A stretch of DNA of 64,000 nucleotides from DASYAE01 sp036501535 (GCA_036501535.1 DASYAE010000228.1:1-64000), one strand, 5' to 3'. Shown: positions 16,463-25,786, numbered from the stretch's first letter. Program-made: numbers and translations. Notes: generated by a model from the sequence alone, not told the origin.

Positions 16463-17718
16463 TGGAATCTCTCCTTCAGCGTTTCGACGATCTGGCCGAT
16501 CGCCACCGGTTCCTGGTCGCCGGTGGCCAGGTTCTTCAGCTGCGCGACCCCGGCGGCGAGGTCACGCTCGCCGAGGATGAGCGCGTATTCGGCGCCCGAG
16601 CGGTCGGCTCCGCGCATCGCGGCCTTGAGACCGGCGCCGCCGAAAGCCATGTCGGCGGCGATACCCGTGCGGCGCAGATCAATGATCGCGCTGAACAGGA
16701 TCTGCTTCCCGGCCTCGCCGATAGGCACCGCGTACACCTTGACGCTGTGTGTGGCAGAGGCCGACACGCCTTCAGCTTCCAACGCCAGCACCGTGCGGTC
16801 GACCCCTAGTGCCCATCCGACCGAAGGCAGCGCGTCGCCGCCGAGGTCCTGCGCCAGGCCGTCGTAGCGGCCGCCGCCTCCGATCGCGGACTGCGAGCCG
16901 AGCGCGTCGTGTACGAACTCGAACGTGGTGCGCGTGTAGTAGTCCAGGCCGCGCACCAGCCGCGGGTCGTCCTCGAAGGCGACGCCTTCCAGCGTCAGCA
17001 GGTTGCGGACTTCCTCGTGGTACGCCTTACACGCATCGCAGAGATAGTCGGCGAGCAGCGGCGCCTTATCGAGCTGCGCGCGCACCGCGGGCCGCTTGTC
17101 GTCGAGCACCCGCAGCGGGTTGATCTCGATCCGGTTCCGGGTCTCCTCGTCGAGGTCGAGGCCGCGCAGGAACTCCTGCAGCGCGGCGCGGTAGACCGGC
17201 CGGCACTGCGCGTCGCCGAGGCTGTTGAGCAGCAGCCGGGTCTGCGTGAGGCCGAGCGTCCGGTACGCGTCCGCGGCCAGGATGATCAGCTCGGCGTCCA
17301 CGGCCGGGTCGACCACGCCCAGCGCCTCGGCGCCGACCTGGGAGAAGTGCCGGTAGCGGCCCTTCTGCGGCCGCTCGTACCGATAGTAGGAGCCTGAGTA
17401 GTAGAGCTTGACCGGCAGCGCGCCCTTGTCCATGTTGTGCTGGAGCGCGGCGCGCACGACCGGTGCGGTGCCCTCCGGGCGCAGCGTCAGGGAGTCCCCG
17501 CCGCGCGTCGTGAAGGTGTACATCTCCTTGTTCACGATGTCGGTCGACTCGCCGACGCCCCGCTTGAACAGCGCGGTGTCCTCGAACGCCGGGGTCTCCA
17601 CGTACCCGTATCCGGCGCGGCGCACGGTCTCGCTCATCGTCTCGCGCACGGCGAGGAACACCGCCGACTGCGGCGGGATCAGGTCGAAGGTCCCCTTGGG
17701 GGACTGGAAAGTGCTCAC
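16459..17718 (-). CDS. hisS: Histidyl-tRNA synthetase
   Basis: 419 aa. The N-terminal SPKGTFDLIPP, motif 2 region YRYERPQKGRYRHFSQ, the histidine-binding loops RGLDYYTRTTFEF and GGRYDGLAQDLGG, and a C-terminal anticodon-binding domain (KVYAVPIGEAGKQ onwards) are all present and intact. The enzyme charges tRNA-His in the cytosol. It is first in a two-gene unit with aspS (ATGA overlap) and follows the MBL-fold hydrolase by 64 nt, the order seen in Streptomyces. Confidence 0.97.
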   Translation of the reverse strand: MSTFQSPKGTFDLIPPQSAVFLAVRETMSETVRRAGYGYVETPAFEDTALFKRGVGESTDIVNKEMYTFTTRGGDSLTLRPEGTAPVVRAALQHNMDKGALPVKLYYSGSYYRYERPQKGRYRHFSQVGAEALGVVDPAVDAELIILAADAYRTLGLTQTRLLLNSLGDAQCRPVYRAALQEFLRGLDLDEETRNRIEINPLRVLDDKRPAVRAQLDKAPLLADYLCDACKAYHEEVRNLLTLEGVAFEDDPRLVRGLDYYTRTTFEFVHDALGSQSAIGGGGRYDGLAQDLGGDALPSVGWALGVDRTVLALEAEGVSASATHSVKVYAVPIGEAGKQILFSAIIDLRRTGIAADMAFGGAGLKAAMRGADRSGAEYALILGERDLAAGVAQLKNLATGDQEPVAIGQIVETLKERFQ

Positions 17719-17782
17719 GGTTCGTCTCGTCTTCTCATCCGTCAGGAAGTCTGCGTCGGTCCGCCGTGGCCGCGCGTCGCGG

Positions 17783-18487
17783 TCACAGGCCCGGCCGTGC
17801 GGTGTCCACGGCCTTCAGGCCGGTCAGGAACGGGTTCGAGGCACGCTCGCGGCCCACGGTGGTCTGCGGCCCGTGGCCGGGCAGCACGACCGTCTCGTCC
17901 GGCAGCGCGAGCACGGTCCGCGCGAGCGAGTCCATGATCGCCCGCGGGTCCCCGCCCGGCAGGTCGGTGCGTCCGATGGAGCCGGCGAACAGCAGGTCCC
18001 CGGTGAACAGGACCGGCTCGTCCCGGTCCGCTTCACGCGGCAGCCCGAAGGTCACCGACCCCCTGGTATGGCCGGGGGTGTGAGTGACCGTCAGGTCGAA
18101 GCCGAGCGCTTCGGTCAGGCCGAGCCCGGCCCCGTCGGCCAGCTCGCGCACCTCGGACGGCTCCGCGAACGAGAGCGCCCCGATCATCGCAGCCATCTGC
18201 GGGCCGACGCCGCGCATCGGGTCCGCGAGCATGTCGCGGTCCTCCGGGTGGATGTAGGCCGGGATGTCGTGGGCGCCGCAGACCGGGGTCACCGACCACA
18301 CGTGGTCCAGGTGCCCGTGTGTAAGTATCACCGCGGCGGGCTGGAGCCGGTGCGTGCGCAACAGCTCGGCCAAATTCGGCTCGGCGTCCTGACCGGGGTC
18401 GATCACGACGCAGCGCTCACCGGGTCCGGCCGCGACGACGAAGCAATTCGCGGCGAACACGCCTGCTGGGAACCCGGCGATAAGCAC
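17783..18487 (-). CDS. MBL-fold metallo-hydrolase (glyoxalase II-like)
   Basis: 234 aa from the GTG at 18487, five nt after AGGA. This start matches the usual beginning (V)LIAGFPAG of actinobacterial homologues, although the frame is open to 18667. Zn ligands are in ILTHGHLDHVWSV (HxHxDH), HTPGHTRGSV, FTGDLLF and LPGHGPQT. The substrate is probably a thioester such as S-lactoyl-thiol, or another ester. It lies upstream of hisS-aspS on the same strand, divergent from the cyclophilin gene. Confidence 0.85.
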   Translation of the reverse strand: MLIAGFPAGVFAANCFVVAAGPGERCVVIDPGQDAEPNLAELLRTHRLQPAAVILTHGHLDHVWSVTPVCGAHDIPAYIHPEDRDMLADPMRGVGPQMAAMIGALSFAEPSEVRELADGAGLGLTEALGFDLTVTHTPGHTRGSVTFGLPREADRDEPVLFTGDLLFAGSIGRTDLPGGDPRAIMDSLARTVLALPDETVVLPGHGPQTTVGRERASNPFLTGLKAVDTARPGL

Positions 18488-18732
18488 GTGCGTCCTGTTC
18501 CTGCGGTGGTCGGGGCGGTGATCGGGGAGGTGCGGGGGCAGCTTTCGGATTTCAACGCCGTACGAGTAAGACGTGCGCCAAAGCCTACCGGCGGCGTGCG
18601 CTGCACCGCTAACCGATACCGCCGCCGATACCACCGACCGTTGCATTCCGCCTACCTGCCCGTACACTGCACGCGGTAGTGGATCGGGCTCAGGTATAGC
18701 GCGGGCAGTGAGCAGAAGGAGATTGGGAGACC

Positions 18733-19605
18733 GTGGCGAGCACCAAGGACCGCCAGCGAGCCGTGGAGCGCGCTCGCTTCGAGCGGGTTCAGGCGAAGAT
18801 CGTCAGAAAGCGGCGGGAGCATCAGCGGCGCAGGCGTATCGGCGTAGTCTCCGCGATCGCCGCGGTGGCGGTGGCGGGCATCGCCGTGGCGTCGATCTTC
18901 GTCGTCACGTCCAAGTCGCCGTCGAAATCGACCAACGCCTCGGCCACGGCCTCCGCGTCGGCCACGGCCAGCGCCGCGGCGCAGCCGACCGCGCACGTCG
19001 CCGGGTGCACCACGCCGGTCTCCACCGCGCCGAAGAAGCTCACCTGGAAGACCGAGCCGGCGATGGCGATCGACCAGACGGCCAAGTACACGATGACGAT
19101 CAAGACCAACTGCGGCAACATCGTGATCTCGATGGACGCGTCGAAGACCCCGCACACGGTGAACAGCTTCAACTTCCTGGCCGGGCAGGGCTACTTCAAC
19201 GACACCTACTGCCACCGGCTGACCACCTCGGGCATCTACGTGCTGCAGTGCGGCGACCCGACCGCCACGGCGACCACCGGCGGCTCGGGCGGCCCCGGCT
19301 ACACCATCCCGGACGAGAACCTGACCGCGCTGGGCACCGCGGCCTCCGGCGGCACGGTCACCTACCCGGCGGGCGAGGTGGCGATGGCCAACACCGGCCA
19401 GGCCAACAGCGGCGGCAGCCAGTTCTTCCTGGTCTACCAGGACTCGCCGCTGGGCCCGTCCTACACCCCGTTCGGCACGGTCACCTCGGGCCTCGACATC
19501 CTGCAGGCCATCGCCAAGGCGGGCAGCAACAACGCGAACGGCTCCGGCGACGGCAACCCGATGCAGAAGGTCCAGATCCAGTCGGTGACGGTGACCAAGG
19601 ACTGA
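18733..19605 (+). CDS. Membrane-anchored cyclophilin-type peptidyl-prolyl isomerase
   Basis: 290 aa, GTG start after GGGAGA. Residues 1-35 are highly basic, residues 36-59 form one TM helix (N-in), and then comes a Ser/Ala/Thr linker (60-85). The cyclophilin domain follows on the outer face: KTNCGNIVISMD, CHRLTTSGIYVLQCGDP (catalytic Arg, and Gln of the FMxQ motif), ANSGGSQFFLVY (Gln/Phe pair) and YTPFGTV. The active-site Trp/His positions are Pro/Tyr-like, so activity may be reduced. Likely role: folding of secreted proteins. Conserved actinobacterial neighbour of rel and hisS. Confidence 0.9.
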   Translation: MASTKDRQRAVERARFERVQAKIVRKRREHQRRRRIGVVSAIAAVAVAGIAVASIFVVTSKSPSKSTNASATASASATASAAAQPTAHVAGCTTPVSTAPKKLTWKTEPAMAIDQTAKYTMTIKTNCGNIVISMDASKTPHTVNSFNFLAGQGYFNDTYCHRLTTSGIYVLQCGDPTATATTGGSGGPGYTIPDENLTALGTAASGGTVTYPAGEVAMANTGQANSGGSQFFLVYQDSPLGPSYTPFGTVTSGLDILQAIAKAGSNNANGSGDGNPMQKVQIQSVTVTKD

Positions 19606-19719
19606 CCAGGGTCCGCGCAATCGCCGCGAAGAGCATTCGGCCTCCCATCCGTACGCGCTGAGCTTGTAGAGTTCCCCGTACGGGTGGAAGTCCGCCCGTC
19701 TCGAACGTAGGAGGCCACC

Positions 19720-21459
19720 GTGTCCGACGATGCGGAGCAGAGACTGCCCGGCGCGGCACATGCAGAGTCCGACGCGGGACAGGCCGTCGCGGCCGCGGCC
19801 GACACCGTGCAGGAGCACCGGAACCAGGACCAGGCGCAGGCCGAGCAGGTGGCCGCGGCCGAGAACGGCACCGAGTCCCACGCGGCGCAGGCCGAGGCGG
19901 CGCACGCCGAGGCGGCGCCGGCGGAACCCGCGCAGGTCGCGCCGCAGACCGAAGCCGACGAGACCGCGGCCGCGGCGCACGAGTCCACGGCTCCGGTCCA
20001 TGCTCCTGCTCCGGTCCCGGCGCCCGTTCCTGCTCCGGTCCCCGGGCCTGTGCCTGCTCCTGCTCCTGCTGCGGTCCCCGCTCCCGAGCCGGTCGCCGAA
20101 GTCGCGGCCGAGACCGCCGAGGTCCCGGCTGTCACCGAAGTCGCGGCCGTCACCGAGGTCTCGGTCGCCGCGGTCTCCGTCGCGGTGGGCGGCGAGGTCG
20201 TGGCCGAGGCCGTGGTGGTGGAGGCGAGCTGCGAGTGGGGCCGGGTCGCGGTGGACGGCTCGGTGTTCGTGCGCACCGCGGAGGGCGAGCGGCAGATCGG
20301 CTCCTGGGCGGCCGGCACCCCGGCCGACGGGCTGGCCTTCTTCGAGCGCAAGTTCGACGGCCTCAAGGCCGAGGTGGAGCTGCTGGAGAAGCGGCTCAAC
20401 GGCTCGAACCTGGACGTCAAGGACGCCGACTCGGCCATCGCCAAGCTGCGCGAGGCGCTGGTCGAGCCGCACGCGATCGGCGACCTGGCCGCGCTGCGCG
20501 TCCGGCTGGACAAGCTGGGCGAGGTGGCCGAGAAGCGCCGCGCCGCGCGGCGCGAGGCCCGGGCCCGGCAGCTGGCCGAGGCGGCCGGGCACAAGGATCG
20601 GATCGTCTCGGAGGCCGAGTCGCTGGTCGAGTCGACCGAGTGGAAGGCCACCGGGGAGCGGCTGCGCGCGCTGGTGGACGAGTGGAAGGGCGTGCCGCGC
20701 CTGGACCGGCGCGCGGACGACGAGCTGTGGTCCCGGTTCAGCTCGGCCCGCTCCGCCTTCGCCAAGCGGCGCAAGGCCCACTTCGCGCACCTCGACGCCG
20801 AGCGCGAGGAGGTGCGCCAGCGCAAGGAGGCGCTGGTCGAGCAGGCCGAGGAGCTGTCGGACTCGACCGACTGGGCGAACACCGCGCAGCGGTTCCGGGA
20901 CCTGATGCGGCAGTGGAAGGCGGCCGGCCGGGCCCAGCGGGAGGTCGAGGACAAGCTCTGGGAGCGGTTCAAGTCGGCCCAGGACACCTTCTTCACCGCC
21001 CGCAACGCCGACCTGGACCAGCGCGACGCGGGCTTCCGGGAGAACCTGGCCCGCAAGGAGGAGCTGCTGGTCGAGGCGCAGAAGCTGGTGGCCGGCGGCA
21101 CCGTGCGGGACTACAAGGCGGCGCGCACCGCGCTGCGCTCGATCCAGCAGCGCTGGGAGGATGTCGGCCCGGTCCCGCGGGACGCCAAGCCGCGGGTCGA
21201 GGGCGCGCTGCGGGACGTCGAGCGGGCCGTGGCGGACAGCGAGCAGGCCGAGTGGAAGCGCACCAACCCGGAGGCGCGGGCCCGCGCCGAGGCGACCGTG
21301 CGCCAGCTGGAGACCTCGATCGGCAAGTTCGAGAAGGAGCTGGAGAAGGCCCGGGCCAACGGCCAGCAGCGCAAGGCCGACGAGGCCGAGGCCGCGCTGA
21401 CCGCGCGGCGCGAGTGGCTCGCCCAGGCCCAGGCGGCGCTGGAGGAGTTCACCCGCTGA
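19720..21459 (+). CDS. DUF349 repeat protein with Pro/Ala-rich N-terminus
   Basis: 579 aa, GTG start with GGAGG seven nt upstream. Residues 1-165 are acidic and Ala/Glu-rich, and include a PAPVPAPVP-type run (about 90-125). From about 300 there are three DUF349 repeats, STEWKATGERLRALVDEWK, STDWANTAQRFRDLMRQWK and DYKAARTALRSIQQRWEDV, joined by coiled coil, then a charged C-terminal helix. The function of DUF349 proteins is unknown; long charged helices suggest scaffolding or nucleic-acid contact. The promoter region has a TAGAGT box (19667-19672) between CCGTAC/GTACGG arms at 19649-19683. Confidence 0.85.
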   Translation: MSDDAEQRLPGAAHAESDAGQAVAAAADTVQEHRNQDQAQAEQVAAAENGTESHAAQAEAAHAEAAPAEPAQVAPQTEADETAAAAHESTAPVHAPAPVPAPVPAPVPGPVPAPAPAAVPAPEPVAEVAAETAEVPAVTEVAAVTEVSVAAVSVAVGGEVVAEAVVVEASCEWGRVAVDGSVFVRTAEGERQIGSWAAGTPADGLAFFERKFDGLKAEVELLEKRLNGSNLDVKDADSAIAKLREALVEPHAIGDLAALRVRLDKLGEVAEKRRAARREARARQLAEAAGHKDRIVSEAESLVESTEWKATGERLRALVDEWKGVPRLDRRADDELWSRFSSARSAFAKRRKAHFAHLDAEREEVRQRKEALVEQAEELSDSTDWANTAQRFRDLMRQWKAAGRAQREVEDKLWERFKSAQDTFFTARNADLDQRDAGFRENLARKEELLVEAQKLVAGGTVRDYKAARTALRSIQQRWEDVGPVPRDAKPRVEGALRDVERAVADSEQAEWKRTNPEARARAEATVRQLETSIGKFEKELEKARANGQQRKADEAEAALTARREWLAQAQAALEEFTR

Positions 21460-21483
21460 CGACGCGTCGGAAGCCACTTCCGA

Positions 21484-21522
21484 GCGGCCGGTGAGTGCCC
21501 GTCAGGGCGCCGCCGGCCGTTT
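21484..21522. terminator. Hairpin between DUF349 and HxlR genes
   Basis: The outer arms CGGCCGG (21485-21491) and CCGGCCG (21513-21519) enclose an inner GCCC/GGGC pair, and TTT follows. It lies between convergent genes, so it may serve both. Confidence 0.6.
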
Positions 21523-21547
21523 CGCGTGCGCGGGCGGTTCGGGCGGT

Positions 21548-21916
21548 TCACGCCGCGCCGGCGCGCAGCGCCTGGATCTCGGCCACGTGCTGCTCGGCCC
21601 AGCGGCACAGCTCGGCCAGCAGCGGCGAGAGCGAGCGGCCGAGCCCGGTGAGCGAGTACTCGACGTGCGGCGGGACGACCGGGAAGACCTCGCGGGCGAC
21701 CAGTCCCTCGGCCTCCAGCGCACGCAGCGTCTGGGTCAGCATCTTCTGGCTGATCCCGCCGACCGCGCGCATCAGCTCGGCATGCCGGTAGGTGCGGTGC
21801 AGCAGCGCATAGAGGATCAGGGCACTCCATTTGTCCGCGATCAGGTCGAGGACTTCACGCGAGCCGCACTGTGGGTTGAACACGTCGGGGTTTAACGCAT
21901 CAGACTCTGTCGACAT
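21548..21916 (-). CDS. HxlR family transcriptional regulator
   Basis: 122 aa from the ATG at 21916 (MSTESDALN); the frame is open to 21949. The winged-helix HxlR core is clear: CGSREVLDLIADKWSALILYAL, YRHAELMRAVGGISQKMLTQTLRALEAEGLV and the VPPHVEYSLTGLGRSL wing. The single Cys28 region (NPQCGSREV) is where redox- or aldehyde-sensing HxlR members carry their reactive cysteine. It is divergent from an MBL-fold hydrolase, with an inverted repeat between them. Confidence 0.88.
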   Translation of the reverse strand: MSTESDALNPDVFNPQCGSREVLDLIADKWSALILYALLHRTYRHAELMRAVGGISQKMLTQTLRALEAEGLVAREVFPVVPPHVEYSLTGLGRSLSPLLAELCRWAEQHVAEIQALRAGAA

Positions 21917-21940
21917 CCGCGTGACCTGCACCTTCGATAG

Positions 21941-21954
21941 GCACTTCAAAGTGC
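21941..21954. promoter_or_regulatory. Inverted repeat between HxlR and MBL hydrolase genes
   Basis: GCACTTCAAAGTGC (6-bp arms with a CA spacer) lies 25 bp upstream of the HxlR start and 85 bp upstream of the hydrolase. GTACTA follows directly. Position and size suit an HxlR operator. Confidence 0.55.
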
Positions 21955-22039
21955 GTACTAGTCGCCTGGATCCTATGGCTCATACGGTGCCGGTGTCACG
22001 ACCCGGCGCCCGCCGGGCACCCGCGAAACGGGAGATCCG

Positions 22040-22894
22040 TTGTCCGACCTGAAGATCCACACGTACACCGCCGCCGAGGCGGGACTGCTCGTCAACTCGT
22101 TCCTCGTGCAGACCGACGAGGGCGTCGTCGTGGTCGACGCCAACCTGCTCAACTCCGACATCGCGGGGCTGTGCGCGCGCGTCGAGGCGCTCGGCCGGCC
22201 GCTGCTCGGCGTCTTCGTCACGCACGCCCACCCGGACCACTTCAACGGCGTCCACGCGCTCGTCGCCGAACGCGACATACCGGTCTACGCGACTGCGGCC
22301 GTGGCCGAGGCGATCGAGGCTGTCGCGGACGCCAAGCGCACCCAGTGGAAGCCCGTCTACGGCGACGAGTGGCCGGACGTCACCGCCTATCCGACGATGC
22401 GGCTGGCCGACGGCGAAGCGGTGGATCTCGGCGGAGTGCGGTTCAGCGTGCACGACATGGGCGCCGCCGAGAGCCACGCCGACAGCTACATCCTCGCCGG
22501 TCCGGCCAGCGGCGGCCGATCGAGCGCGTTCATCGGCGACCTGGCCTTCCACGGCACCCATCCCTACACCGCCGACGGGCACAGCGCCGCCTGGCTCGCC
22601 GCGCTCGACGCCCTCCCGGCCGCGCTGGCCGGCGCCGAGCGGCTGCTGCCCGGCCACGGCGCGCCGGCCGGTCCAAGCCTGCTGACAGCCCAGCGCCGCT
22701 ACCTGGTCCACTACCGCGAGGCCGTGCGCCGCCTGGCCGACGGCCGGCCGAAGCTGACCGACGCCGCGAAGGAAGAACTCGAGCACGTGATGACGGACTT
22801 CGCCCCGGACCTGCCGCTGACCTGGATGATCGGCCTGGGCGCGGACGCCGTGGCCGCCGAGTTGGCTCAGGAGACGGAGGCTCAGATCCGGTAG
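22040..22894 (+). CDS. MBL-fold metallo-hydrolase
   Basis: 284 aa, TTG start after GGGAGA. The metal-binding motifs are VFVTHAHPDHFNGVH (HxHxDH), AAESHADSYIL (third His), FIGDLAFHGTH (bridging Asp) and LLPGHGAPAGPS. The C-terminal helical part (VHYREAVRRLADGRPKLTDAAKEELEHVM) is typical of SoxH/quinone-related MBL proteins. The reaction is unknown. Control by the divergent HxlR protein suggests detoxification of an electrophile. The last 13 nt overlap the convergent rel gene. Confidence 0.83.
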   Translation: MSDLKIHTYTAAEAGLLVNSFLVQTDEGVVVVDANLLNSDIAGLCARVEALGRPLLGVFVTHAHPDHFNGVHALVAERDIPVYATAAVAEAIEAVADAKRTQWKPVYGDEWPDVTAYPTMRLADGEAVDLGGVRFSVHDMGAAESHADSYILAGPASGGRSSAFIGDLAFHGTHPYTADGHSAAWLAALDALPAALAGAERLLPGHGAPAGPSLLTAQRRYLVHYREAVRRLADGRPKLTDAAKEELEHVMTDFAPDLPLTWMIGLGADAVAAELAQETEAQIR

Positions 22895-25470
22895 ACGTCG
22901 TAGACGCCCTCGATGCCGCGCACCGCGCGCAGCACGTGGCCGAGGTGCTTCGGGTCGCCCATCTCGAAGGTGAACCGGGACATGGCGACCCGGTCCCGGG
23001 ACGTGTTGACCGTTGCCGACAGGATGTTGACATGCTGGTCGGACAGCACCCGGGTGACGTCGGACAGCAGCCGGGACCGGTCCAGCGCCTCGACCTGGAT
23101 GGAGACCAGGAACACGGAGCTGGCGGTCGGCGCCCAGGAGACCTCGACCATCCGCTCCGGCTGCTCGGAGAGCGAGTCGACGTTGCCGCAGTCGCGCCGG
23201 TGCACCGAGACGCCGCTGCCGCGGGTGATGAAGCCGACGATCTCGTCGCCGGGCACCGGGGTGCAGCAGCGGGCCAGCTTGACCCAGATGTCCTCGGCGC
23301 CCTTGACCAGCACGCCGGGGTCGCCGCCGGGCCGCGAGCGGCCGCCGCGGCGCCGCTCGCTCTTCTCCCCCGGCAGCGCCGGCATGGTCGACTCGGCCAG
23401 GTCCTCGGTCGCGCCCTCCTCGCCGCCGAGCGACTGCATGAGCCGCTGCACGACCGAGTGCGCCGAGACGTGGTTCTCGCCGATCGCGGCGTACAGCGCG
23501 GTGATGTCGGCGTAGTGCAGGTCCATCGCGATCGTGCCGAGCGACTCCGCGGACAGCAGCCGCTGCAGCGGCAGGCCATGCTTGCGCATCGTCTTGGCCA
23601 GCTGCTCGCGGCCCTGCTCGATGGCCTCCTCGCGGCGCTCCTTGGTGAAGTGCGCGCGGATCTTGTTGCGGGCCCGGGGCGAGGCGACGAAGACGAGCCA
23701 GTCCCGGCTCGGCCCGGCGGTCGGCGACTTCGAGGTGAAGATCTCCACCACGTCGCCGTTGTCCAGCTTGGACTCCAGCGGCACCAGCCGGCCGTTGACC
23801 CGGGCGCCGATGCAGCGGTGCCCGACCTCGGTGTGCACCGCGTAGGCGAAGTCCACCGGGGTGGAGCCGGAGGGCAGCGGGATCACGTCGCCCTTGGGGG
23901 TGAAGACGTAGACCTCGGCCGCGGACAGGTCGAAGCGCAGCGAGTCGAGGAACTCGCCCGGGTCGGCGGTCTCCCGCTGCCAGTCCAGCAGCTGGCGCAG
24001 CCAGGCCATGTCGCCGACCCCGCCGGGCGGGGCGCCGGGCGCGCCCGCCGGGCCGCCGCCGACCGCGTCCTCCTTGTACTTCCAGTGCGCCGCCACGCCG
24101 TACTCGGCCCGCCGGTGCATGGAGTGGGTGCGGATCTGCAGCTCGACCGGCTTGCCCTGCGGGCCGATCACCGTGGTGTGCAGCGACTGGTACAGGTTGA
24201 ACTTCGGCATCGCGATGTAGTCCTTGAACCGGCCGGGCACCGGGTTCCATCTCGCGTGGATCGTGCCGAGGGCGGCGTAGCAGTCGCGCACCGACTCGAC
24301 CAGGACCCGGATGCCGACCAGGTCGTAGATCTCGGCGAAGTCCCGGCCGCGCACGATCATCTTCTGGTAGACCGAGTAGTAGTGCTTCGGCCGGCCGGTG
24401 ACCGTGGCCTTGATCCGGGCGCCGTGCAGGTCGGCCTGGACCATGTCGGTGACCTGGGCCAGGAACTCCTCGCGCTTGGGCGCGCGCTCGGCGACCAGGT
24501 GCACGATCTCGTCGTACATCTTCGGGTAGAGGATGGCGAAGGCCAGGTCCTCCAGCTCCCACTTGACCGTGTTCATGCCCAGGCGGTGCGCCAGCGGGGC
24601 GTAGATCTCCAGGGTCTCGCGGGACTTCTGCTCCTGCTTCTCCCGTTTCATGAAGCGCATGGTGCGCATGTTGTGCAGCCGGTCGGCCAGCTTGATGACC
24701 AGCACCCGGATGTCGCGGGACATGGCCACGACCATCTTGCGCACGGTCTCGGCCTGCGCCGCCTCGCCCAGCTTGACCTTGTCCAGCTTGGTGACGCCGT
24801 CGACCAGCAGGGCGACGGTCTCGCCGAAGTCGCCGCGCAGCGTGTCGAGGGTGTAGTCGGTGTCCTCGACGGTGTCGTGCAGCAGGCCGGCGCACAGTGT
24901 CGGCACGTCCATGCCGAGCTCGGCCAGGATCGTGGTCACCGCCACCGGGTGGGTGATGTACGGGTCGCCGCTCTTGCGCCGCTGGCCGCGGTGGTACTTC
25001 TCGGCGGTCTGGTAGGCGCGCTCGAGGGTGCGCAGGTCGGCCTTGGGGTCGCTCGCGCGCACGATCCGGAACAGCGGTTCGAGCACCGGGCTCGGGCCGC
25101 CGGAGCGCGGGCCGCCGAGCCGGGCGAGCCGGGCGCGCACACGGCTCGAGGCCGCGGGCGCCGAGGGAGTACGCGTGACTGCGGGCGCCGGGGCGCCGGA
25201 CGGCTCCTGCGCGGCGCCTGGAGCCTCCGTGGCCGCCTGAACCGGGGGGCCGGGCTCGGCGGCACCGCCCGCGCGGGACTGGGCGCCCACCTGCCGTGTG
25301 CGGCCTTCGGCCGTCTCCGGCCGCGCCGCCGGATCCGGCGGCGCCTGCGCGGCCTCCGGCTGCGGCTGTACCTGGGTCTTCGGGGCCGGCTGACGCGCGG
25401 ACCCGTCCGCGTTCGGGCCGGTCGCGTCCTCGGACGCGGCGCGCGCGACGGTGTCAGGCGTCGTGGTCAA
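22882..25470 (-). CDS. rel: Bifunctional (p)ppGpp synthetase/hydrolase Rel
   Basis: 862 aa, TTG start with GGGAGG seven nt upstream. Residues 1-125 are a disordered Pro/Ala tail. The HD hydrolase domain has ITHPVAV and LLHDTVEDTDY (about 173-207). The synthetase domain has GRPKHYYSVYQK and PGRFKDYIAMPK. RFKD is the RxKD motif of bifunctional Rel/SpoT enzymes. TGS (EVYVFTPKGDVIPLPSGSTP), a zinc-finger/helical region (RCCTPVPGDEIVGF) and a C-terminal ACT domain follow. It makes and degrades the stringent-response alarmone at the ribosome. A relic of apt lies immediately upstream, with its frame overlapping the start as TTGA. Confidence 0.97.
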   Translation of the reverse strand: MTTTPDTVARAASEDATGPNADGSARQPAPKTQVQPQPEAAQAPPDPAARPETAEGRTRQVGAQSRAGGAAEPGPPVQAATEAPGAAQEPSGAPAPAVTRTPSAPAASSRVRARLARLGGPRSGGPSPVLEPLFRIVRASDPKADLRTLERAYQTAEKYHRGQRRKSGDPYITHPVAVTTILAELGMDVPTLCAGLLHDTVEDTDYTLDTLRGDFGETVALLVDGVTKLDKVKLGEAAQAETVRKMVVAMSRDIRVLVIKLADRLHNMRTMRFMKREKQEQKSRETLEIYAPLAHRLGMNTVKWELEDLAFAILYPKMYDEIVHLVAERAPKREEFLAQVTDMVQADLHGARIKATVTGRPKHYYSVYQKMIVRGRDFAEIYDLVGIRVLVESVRDCYAALGTIHARWNPVPGRFKDYIAMPKFNLYQSLHTTVIGPQGKPVELQIRTHSMHRRAEYGVAAHWKYKEDAVGGGPAGAPGAPPGGVGDMAWLRQLLDWQRETADPGEFLDSLRFDLSAAEVYVFTPKGDVIPLPSGSTPVDFAYAVHTEVGHRCIGARVNGRLVPLESKLDNGDVVEIFTSKSPTAGPSRDWLVFVASPRARNKIRAHFTKERREEAIEQGREQLAKTMRKHGLPLQRLLSAESLGTIAMDLHYADITALYAAIGENHVSAHSVVQRLMQSLGGEEGATEDLAESTMPALPGEKSERRRGGRSRPGGDPGVLVKGAEDIWVKLARCCTPVPGDEIVGFITRGSGVSVHRRDCGNVDSLSEQPERMVEVSWAPTASSVFLVSIQVEALDRSRLLSDVTRVLSDQHVNILSATVNTSRDRVAMSRFTFEMGDPKHLGHVLRAVRGIEGVYDVYRI

Positions 25471-25715
25471 GCGGCGACCTCCCTACCTTCCCCTTTCGAC
25501 CATGATACCGGCGCGGGGAACAGGGCCTTCCCGTCGCGGCGCGGAAGGGCGACGCACTGCTCGCGCCAGGCGGTCGGCAGTGCGTGTACGGGCAGGTCCG
25601 GGGCCTCCTCAGCGAGATGGGCCCGCTGTGCAAGAAACGTCAACTCCAGCAGCACCGCCAGTCCCACCGGGCGCGCGCCCCACGCCCGGATCGCCTCCAC
25701 GGCATCGGCCGACAG
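25467..25715 (-). pseudogene. apt: Relic of adenine phosphoribosyltransferase (C-terminal part only)
   Basis: In frame from 25715 the translation reads LSADAVEAIRAWGARPVGLA, then a VLLELTFLAQRAHL stretch and LPVHALPT. This aligns with the last 45-50 residues of actinobacterial Apt (EASLELIRRAGAEVAGLAV, LMELGFL). The PRPP loop (DDVLATGGTA) and everything before it are missing: homology stops where the secF terminator hairpin begins. Downstream the frame continues 35 non-family residues to a TGA inside the rel start region. Apt normally stands exactly here between secF and rel in Streptomyces. The relic cannot encode an enzyme. A GTG at 25700 would allow a 77-aa peptide. Confidence 0.75.
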
Positions 25716-25766
25716 ACGACGGCCGTCCGGCCCCCCGCGGTTGCGGGGGGGCCGGACGGCCGTCGT
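25716..25766 (-). terminator. Strong terminator after secF
   Basis: A 23-bp stem with one bulged G (left arm 25716-25738, right arm 25743-25766) and a GGTT loop lies 20 nt after the secF stop codon. It is much stronger than expected inside a secF-apt-rel operon, and it abuts the apt relic, separating rel from the sec genes. Confidence 0.85.
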
Positions 25767-25786
25767 CGTCGGCTACGCCGCCGCAC

